20,073 bases of DNA, taken from contig CYKH01002093.1 in the NCBI GenBank assembly GCA_001460835.1, positions 11,126-31,198 on the forward strand, given 5' to 3'. Source of the stretch: Bodo saltans. Lineage: Eukaryota; Euglenozoa; Kinetoplastea; Eubodonida; Bodonidae. The notes below the pieces were generated by a model, which saw only the letters and a list, made by a program, of their open reading frames with translations, was not told where the DNA came from and made no database searches. The position numbers were made by a program, and so were the translations under genes. This document shows, one piece after another, positions 16,721 through 20,073 of the stretch (the first letter of the stretch is position 1; every line of letters begins with the position of its first letter).

Positions 16721-16754
16721 CAAACCTTTGGAACCAACAAACTACTGTTGTTAA
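14166..16754 (+). CDS. Armadillo-like repeat protein copy 1, main repeat array
   Basis: Continuation of the 13482 frame after TGA 14139; the first ATG is 14166, but open coding starts at 14142. It holds repeats 4-22, consensus about FATPAVVDAIVRMSTHAT-TPDAVRWLSSAICNITSG-xDAxVKSM (joined), about 43 residues each. Repeats 4-6 are irregular, with insertions around WEDMFECDRHLWRW and a long spacer after HVTYGFSTALRD. Such arrays fold as ARM solenoids and act as scaffolds or adaptors; the partner is unknown. The end is abnormal: the last repeat runs into CATSKPLEPTNYCC and TAA, while the repeat signal continues in another frame from about 16725. The unique C-terminal domain present in copy 3 is missing. 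It is therefore truncated as well as interrupted, and could be a pseudogene, a split gene or an error-bearing assembly. Confidence 0.75.
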   Translation: MTTTTVDAVAAMSIHATSPDAVAWLSTAIRSITRGLMWEDMFECDRHLWRWTVAFMAAFSRLSTYATTPDAVMRLLTAICHVTYGFSTALRDTTRHLNVKATIASTITAVVEALVTVAAHVSTPATATMLAFSICNLTSNRDTAVQAIFATTAVVQAVTRMAIHATEPHAVMWLAGIINNITHEANVFAIPMYQTTTVVQAIVTMSFFATTPDAAQWLAASICKLTSNCDVSVKNMFVTAGVVDAIARLSTHATTPVAVRRLSRAISNMTEGTESSVKSIFASTNIVNAIVRMSTHATTPDTICRLASAVVHITNGGDVSMKTNFANTEVVDAIVRMSAHATTPDAVDALLRAIWNITSGADGGIKSMFATSAMVEALASISAHATAPCAVYWLSSVICTICSSDDDLSGKCAFATPAMVDAVLRMSLHATAPEAVQQLCSAIFSVAFAEDSSVVGFMFGTAAFVEAVARMAIHATTSAAVELLASMVSSITDDAFVKSMFAAPTIVNAIVNMSTHTRTADAIHELSHAICKITCDTDAIVKSIFSTPAFVDAVVSMSTYATTPNAVIRLATMVSNITIGDDAFAKAPFAIPAVVNAIVSMSMYATTPDAISWLFTAVSDITSGSDATTKSVFANRTFAEAATKLSTGATTPQSVEWLSSAICNVTSGYDEDGKSMFGTTALVEAFVLMATQATTPSAVLRLSGAVYNITRGADAATRSNFATAAFVEAVARMSTYATTHEAVYFLSSAMCNICSQSDSFGTSMFATVEIGDAVARMSAHAASPNAVQQLSRAVCCIISNADVCAKAMFATPAVVNAIRGMQATHATTPESVEWLLSAIRCMTTGDDECATSKPLEPTNYCC

Positions 16755-16970
16755 CGGTTGGGACGCTCCTCCGTGTGGTTTGCAACATCAGAAGCAGCAC
16801 TGATGCAGCAGCAAGATCTAACTTTGAGACTGCAGCTGTTGTGGAAGCGGTATGTGAGAGTGGAAGCGAGAGTTTGAGAGAGAGAACGAAGAGGCCCCCA
16901 CATCAATGTTGTAGCTCATCCAGATACGTCTCTCCCTCTCCAAATTCTTCTGAAACCACAAGTAGTGATC
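16755..16970 (+). pseudogene. Frameshifted, truncated terminal repeat of ARM copy 1 and decayed flank
   Basis: In frame 2 the sequence reads VVCNIRSSTDAAARSNF then ETAAVVEAV (about 16778-16850), clearly the second half of one ARM repeat plus the start of the next. It then degenerates to CESGSESLRERT. The shift from the 16754 frame occurs near 16725-16735 (FGT is visible in the new frame). About half a repeat between FGT and VVCNI is replaced by a Leu-rich stretch, so a deletion accompanies the shift. The right part (about 16880-16970) resembles the flank just upstream of copy 3. Confidence 0.7.
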
Positions 16971-17213
16971 ATGCACTCCAGAAACCCTTTACCGCTCCTC
17001 CTCACCGTTTGCGACGCAAGAGCCTCTGCCCTCACTAAACTGCATGAGAATTCACAACCTGTGCTCTGTGTAGGCCTTTGCCCACCGGCAGCAAGGTGCT
17101 TGGATTCTGCGGAGCGGGTGGTTATGAAATGTTATTGTGGTTGTGAGCCCACACACAGAGGTGGCTCAACAAGACTTCAAAAACGAAGACTGTGTTTTTT
17201 GTTAGTTTTGTAG
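16971..17213 (+). pseudogene. ARM-family leader remnant (copy 2)
   Basis: ATG at 16971 opens MHSRNPLPLLLTVCDARASA, then QPVLCVGLCPPAARCLDS (17055-17108), the family leader, and continues for about 35 residues without any ARM repeat to TAG at 17211. The bases around its ATG (TGATCATGCACTCC) and just upstream match those of copy 3. Only the first exon-like portion of a gene copy remains; the body is deleted. It could still be translated as an 80-residue peptide, but nothing suggests selection for it. Confidence 0.68.
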
Positions 17214-17282
17214 TCCGACTCCTCCCTGAAACATCGTAGATATGAGACAGGGAGAACGAAGCAGTGTAGCCTATCCAAGGAG

Positions 17283-17301
17283 AAAGCCTTTGAAAGGCTT
17301 T
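17283..17301. repeat. Perfect 9-bp inverted repeat around one base
   Basis: AAAGCCTTT (17283-17291), a single G, then AAAGGCTTT (17293-17301). It lies in the gap between the copy 2 remnant and copy 3. It could form a small hairpin; no T-run follows and no function is claimed. Confidence 0.7.
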
Positions 17302-17388
17302 GCACCATGTTCTACAGCAATTGCATCCCAAAAAATATCGTTTCCCCCAAGATTCTTCTTTTGAAACAACTGAAACAACTAGGTGATC

Positions 17389-18645
17389 ATGCACTCCCAA
17401 ATCGACCGCCCCTGCGCACCGTTTGTGATGCAGGATGTTGGTCTCACTGAAGCGAATGAGACATCACGACCTGTGGTGCTCTGTGTTGGCCTTTGCCCAC
17501 CAGCACCTGAGTGCGTAGTGGATTTAGTAGGTAGGGATAAACAGAAACCAATCTCGCGCGAAGAGATACAAGAAGGATTGCGAGCGGAGAGGCAGAAGCC
17601 TGCGTCCAATGAACAACACACCATTACCTCTGCGTGTCACAAAGACTGTTGTCAAAGAGTTCACGAGCATGTCACTTCACTCGGCGATCACGGCCAGCAG
17701 CATTGTTGCAGTGTCGCAAGCGGTGAGCAGCATTCCACTTCGGACCCACCCAATGCTCAGTGCTGCTTTTCACCGTACAGCCGTCGTGGATGACTATGTC
17801 AGCCCACGCCACAACGGCAGACGTCGTCCGCTGGCTGTCTTCGGCGATTTGCCAATTCGTCCAACGGCGACGCATTGGTTAGGGCTGCGTTTGGCACCAC
17901 GGCCGTCGTGGAAGCAGTTGCGAGCATGTCGACTCACGCCACAGAGCCGGACGCTGTTCGATGGCTGTCCACTGCTATGGGTCTTATCACGGCGGGGACC
18001 AACACTACGGTCTCGCCAAGAGTTGTGGACGCGATACAAGAAATGACGCCATACGCTAAATCCCCGAATGCTGTTCGGTGGCTTGCAACTGTAATTTGCA
18101 ACGTATTGAACGGAAGTGACGCTTTTAAGGTCAAGTACCGCGGGGAGCGCTCATTTCCGTGGCTCGGCGGGCCAAGGGATATCGGGCCCATTCCCTCCTG
18201 CACCGTGGTGCAAACGAAGGCTGGCGATCTTATTTTGGCTGTCGAAGACAGAGCGGGGCTTTGGAATGCCAACAACGGCCACGCCGCGCAGATATTCGGC
18301 GTGGCGCTGTGCCGCGTGTATCACAACTACAAGAACAAGAAGGATGTCGCCACTGTGCCGCCGCTGCTCCACGTCATGCGCATGCACAATCACCACGTGA
18401 CCTTTTTCACGCTGCACGCGACGGAGGAGCAAGTCGACGCCGTGTGCAATCACAAAGAGCCGCACCAGGTTCCAGGCTTCACGAAGATGATCTTGGAGTC
18501 AGACACGTACGACCCTGCCTGCAGCATCACGAAGCACAACATGGGCTTCGATCTTTTTGACAAGCGCCAGCGGCGCGAAGCACAGTTGCGCGTGGCAGCG
18601 CTGCGCATGTTGCTGGAGCAGACCAGCGAAACGAAAAGGGAGTAG
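17389..18645 (+). pseudogene. ARM-repeat protein copy 3, three frame breaks, with C-terminal domain
   Basis: ATG 17389 opens MHSQIDRPCAPFVMQDVG, then the leader RPVVLCVGLCPPAPECVVDL (17467-17526). Against copy 1, the coherent frame moves from 1 to 2 near 17605 (then RVTKTVVKEFTSMS). It moves from 2 to 0 at about 17788, where eight bases are missing inside VVDAVVSMS. It moves from 0 to 1 at about 17855, where two bases are missing in the AICHL-NGDA turn. Corrected, it has the leader, the pre-repeat region, three repeats matching repeats 1-3 of copy 1, and a unique C-terminal domain. Upstream, a pyrimidine-rich stretch ending in AG (17380-17382) could be its splice acceptor. It could be a decaying gene or one with sequencing errors; the intact 3' part argues that decay, if real, is recent. 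Confidence 0.7.
17926..18645 (+). CDS. Intact 3' part of ARM copy 3: two repeats and unique C-terminal domain
   Basis: Frame 1 is open from 17862 to TAG 18643-18645; the first ATG is 17926 (239 codons). Two ARM-like repeats (MSTHATEPDAVRWLSTAM; VVDAIQEMTPYAKSPNAV) are followed from about 18130 by a non-repeat domain of about 170 residues. This domain begins VKYRGERSFPWLGGPRDIG and includes TVVQTKAGDLILAVEDRAGLW, split here as TVVQTKAGDL and ILAVEDRAGLW. It has His-rich MRMHNHHVTFFTLHATEE and a basic helical end (FDKRQRREAQLRVAALRMLL). I do not recognise the domain; strand-rich then helical character suggests a small folded unit. There is no copy of it after the 22-repeat array. Whether this part is expressed alone or only as the tail of copy 3 cannot be told. 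Confidence 0.65.
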   Translation: MSTHATEPDAVRWLSTAMGLITAGTNTTVSPRVVDAIQEMTPYAKSPNAVRWLATVICNVLNGSDAFKVKYRGERSFPWLGGPRDIGPIPSCTVVQTKAGDLILAVEDRAGLWNANNGHAAQIFGVALCRVYHNYKNKKDVATVPPLLHVMRMHNHHVTFFTLHATEEQVDAVCNHKEPHQVPGFTKMILESDTYDPACSITKHNMGFDLFDKRQRREAQLRVAALRMLLEQTSETKRE

Positions 18646-18883
18646 TAGAAGAGAAACGAAGTTCAACCTTTGGCTATGTTGTCCTTTGGAACGCCGCCGA
18701 GAGGAACCCCCACTAGGAAATTATGTGACGTAGTAGCAAATGATAGGACCTTCCAAGAATGATGGTTGCTGGCAGGAAACTAAAATAACCTCCCGCTAAG
18801 GCCAAGGGTTGTTGGTATCTGCAAAAGTTCCCCCCACAAAATGAAAACGCAACAAAAACAAAACCAAAAAGAAAAGCAAGAAC
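18646..18883. other. Intergenic region after ARM copy 3
   Basis: No coding frame of substance on either strand. A C-run (TTCCCCCCAC near 18830) is followed by an A-rich stretch (18839-18880) leading to the ATG at 18884. I see no clear pyrimidine tract plus AG here, so a spliced-leader site for the next gene is not obvious. Confidence 0.5.
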
Positions 18884-19054
18884 ATGGGTAAAGTGTTTTT
18901 CGCAGTACTTCTGCTACTTGTTGCGGCATCATGACATTTGTCAATTTGTGATGATCATCCCAAGAAGAAACATATCACACCTACATTCGATCCTGAAGAA
19001 GAAGCCAAACATCTAGTAGACATCTACTTAGCAACTAGGCTTGGCATTCAATGA
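18884..19054 (+). pseudogene. Signal-peptide-like start with in-frame TGA, decayed membrane-protein gene?
   Basis: ATG 18884 gives MGKVFFAVLLLLVAAS, a good signal peptide (K, hydrophobic core, A-A-S cleavage-like end), stopped at once by TGA 18932-18934. The same frame then reads 39 hydrophilic codons (HLSICDDHPKKKHITPTFDP, then EEEAKHLVDIYLATRLGIQ) to TGA 19052. Beyond that, frame 1 higher reads FNEHTKADIEK, a TAG, then GKCCALSRYDDGSTSVADAA. The A-rich stretch before the ATG resembles a kinetoplastid 5' leader. TGC would give Cys at 18932, so one base separates this from an open secreted start. Read together with the transmembrane-like frame further right, it could be the 5' end of a small type I membrane protein. 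Family not recognised. Confidence 0.45.
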
Positions 19055-19343
19055 ACACACAAAGGCTGACATCGAGAAATAGGGTAAGTGTTGTGCACTC
19101 AGCAGATATGATGATGGAAGTACCTCGGTTGCAGACGCCGCAGCTACCGTACTGACCATCCAGTTTTTGGGTGGCGATTGCGATTGCCGTTCTGCAAGGG
19201 CTCCTCATCGCAGTGGCGGCGTACGCGAGAGCTCCTACCACGTCGAGCAGATTACACAGCTAGCGCAGCGAGCAGCGGTGCAATGACGTTGCCTCGTCGC
19301 CATCAGCATAAGAGTGTGAATGCCAGAGCAATGAAATATTTGT
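19006..19343 (+). repeat. 338-bp tandem duplication, first copy
   Basis: Direct repeat followed without spacer by the second copy. It begins CAAACATCTAGTAGACATC and ends AATGAAATATTTGT. It differs from copy two by one extra A (AGATTACACAG against AGATTCACAG near 19253), and by one G/A and one A/G change near 19295 and 19309. The extra A closes the hydrophobic frame with TAG in this copy. Confidence 0.95.
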
Positions 19344-19680
19344 CAAACATCTAGTAGACATCTACTTAGCAACTAGGCTTGGCATTCAATGAACACACAA
19401 AGGCTGACATCGAGAAATAGGGTAAGTGTTGTGCACTCAGCAGATATGATGATGGAAGTACCTCGGTTGCAGACGCCGCAGCTACCGTACTGACCATCCA
19501 GTTTTTGGGTGGCGATTGCGATTGCCGTTCTGCAAGGGCTCCTCATCGCAGTGGCGGCGTACGCGAGAGCTCCTACCACGTCGAGCAGATTCACAGCTAG
19601 CGCAGCGAGCAGCGGTGCAATGACGTTGCCTCATCGCCATCAGCGTAAGAGTGTGAATGCCAGAGCAATGAAATATTTGT
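19344..19680 (+). repeat. 338-bp tandem duplication, second copy (337 bp)
   Basis: Three differences from the first copy in about 338 positions. After 19680 the sequence continues as unique DNA (CAGAGGGGTTCTCGG). The join between copies falls in the shared CA of TTTGTCA, so only two bases of homology mark the breakpoint. Confidence 0.95.
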
Positions 19681-19793
19681 CAGAGGGGTTCTCGGGAATG
19701 ACAACGAAGGGGGCGGTTGCACTGCAGCACAAACAACTTAGTGTATTGGTGAAGGTAATTTTGTGCTCACGCACTCACACGAAGGAAAAGTAA
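19446..19793 (+). pseudogene. Hydrophobic transmembrane-like frame with basic tail, interrupted by TGA
   Basis: From the ATG cluster 19446-19454 the frame reads MMMEVPRLQTPQLPY, TGA at 19491, then PSSFWVAIAIAVLQGLLIAV, AAYARAPTTSSRF, and a Ser/Arg/Lys-containing tail to TAA 19791. The stretch WVAIAIAVLQGLLIAVAAYA is a convincing membrane helix, and the following residues are basic (HRHQRKSVNARAMKY), as in a cytoplasmic tail. Frame alternatives upstream (TSVADAAATVLTIQFLGG) run into the helix with a one-base shift, so the helix may be the anchor of the gene beginning at 18884. In the first 338-bp copy the same helix is followed by a stop. No family recognised; a non-coding origin is possible. 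Confidence 0.35.
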
Positions 19794-19796
19794 TCA

Positions 19797-20073
19797 TTCT
19801 AGGCCTAATCGATAATGATCTCGCCGGTGGAACGTGTGGTTTACGTTGGAGAGGTGATGCGCATCGCGATGTGTGCGCAGCCCGATGCGTGCAGAATAAC
19901 ACCTCTGCCTGCGTAAAGGGCGTTGCACCACACACACACACAACGACAACAGGTCGTTTTTCAGCGCTCTGCATTACCTTGTTGCATTTGTAGCGTCCGA
20001 GAAACGGCGTCCGTGGGGACTTTGCTGCTACTGTTCTTTTTCACCACGCATCTTCTGGTCGTTTTCCGTTGGA
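19797..20073. other. Right end without a recognisable gene
   Basis: Short frames occur on both strands, but none has domain-like sequence. A CA dinucleotide run of seven units lies at 19929-19942. The last about 60 bases are T/C-rich (CTGCTACTGTTCTTTTTCACC) and could be the pyrimidine tract of a gene starting beyond the window. Confidence 0.45.

Noticed and set aside
14139-19493. TGA as a sense codon (in-frame TGA at 14139, 18932, 19153 and 19491)
   Set aside because: SGT1 and the mL49-like gene both end in TGA exactly at the conserved family C-terminus, so TGA works as a stop in this genome.
19035-19594. Duplicated - strand frames (68 and 73 codons) in the 338-bp repeat
   Set aside because: They are identical only because the DNA is duplicated. 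They are opposite the hydrophobic + frame and have no recognisable features.
19763-19993. A 76-codon + strand frame at the right end
   Set aside because: No domain-like sequence; it includes the translated CA run (HTHTTTT) and overlaps another weak frame.
1-20073. tRNA, rRNA, snRNA genes or transposase/reverse-transcriptase elements
   Set aside because: I saw no cloverleaf-like gene, rRNA core sequence, RT YxDD motif or transposase triad in any frame; this is visual inspection only.

Overview
The window looks like nuclear DNA of a kinetoplastid flagellate, most likely a free-living bodonid of the Bodo saltans type. The reasons are that all recognisable genes lie on the + strand, they have no introns, they are separated by short gaps, and several gaps hold a pyrimidine-rich run followed by AG, as expected for trans-spliced polycistronic transcription. 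The species name is inference; no spliced leader or other diagnostic locus is present.

Layout, left to right. (1) 1-2400 holds three compact housekeeping genes: ribosomal protein uS17 (RPS11), whose only usable ATG is cut off by an in-frame TAA; a probable mitochondrial ribosomal protein mL49; and the HSP90 co-chaperone SGT1 (CS and SGS domains). (2) 2776-13280 is best read as ONE giant gene of about 3,459 codons. It encodes an N-terminal FYVE zinc finger, a long helical and low-complexity middle, and about 14 filamin/Big-type immunoglobulin-like repeats, each marked by a D-x-[FY]-[GN]-N motif. It is broken here at two places: a segment near 7894-8106 whose coding sense is on the opposite strand (an inversion of about 213 bp), and a 125-bp tandem duplication at 9590-9839 that shifts the frame. 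Undoing both restores a single frame. (3) 13482-18645 is an armadillo-like repeat locus. Copy 1 has 22 recognisable repeats of about 43 residues and an in-frame TGA. Its 3' end decays into a truncated repeat, followed by a second leader remnant (16971-17213) and a third, short copy (17389-18645). Copy 3 has three repeats, three frame breaks and an intact unique C-terminal domain. (4) 18646-20073 has no intact gene. It carries a signal-peptide-like start stopped by TGA, a 338-bp tandem duplication at 99% identity, and a hydrophobic transmembrane-like frame with a basic tail. Together these look like a decayed or mis-assembled small type I membrane protein gene.

The first three genes serve cytosolic translation, mitochondrial translation and protein folding. 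The FYVE-Ig giant is probably an endosome-linked cytoplasmic scaffold, since the FYVE finger binds PI3P and no signal peptide is visible. The ARM proteins are probably interaction scaffolds; no shared pathway is evident. The most notable signals are the unusual FYVE plus multi-Ig architecture, the inverted segment, the all-synonymous 125-bp duplication (which suggests two alleles joined end to end by an assembler), and the recombining ARM-repeat locus.
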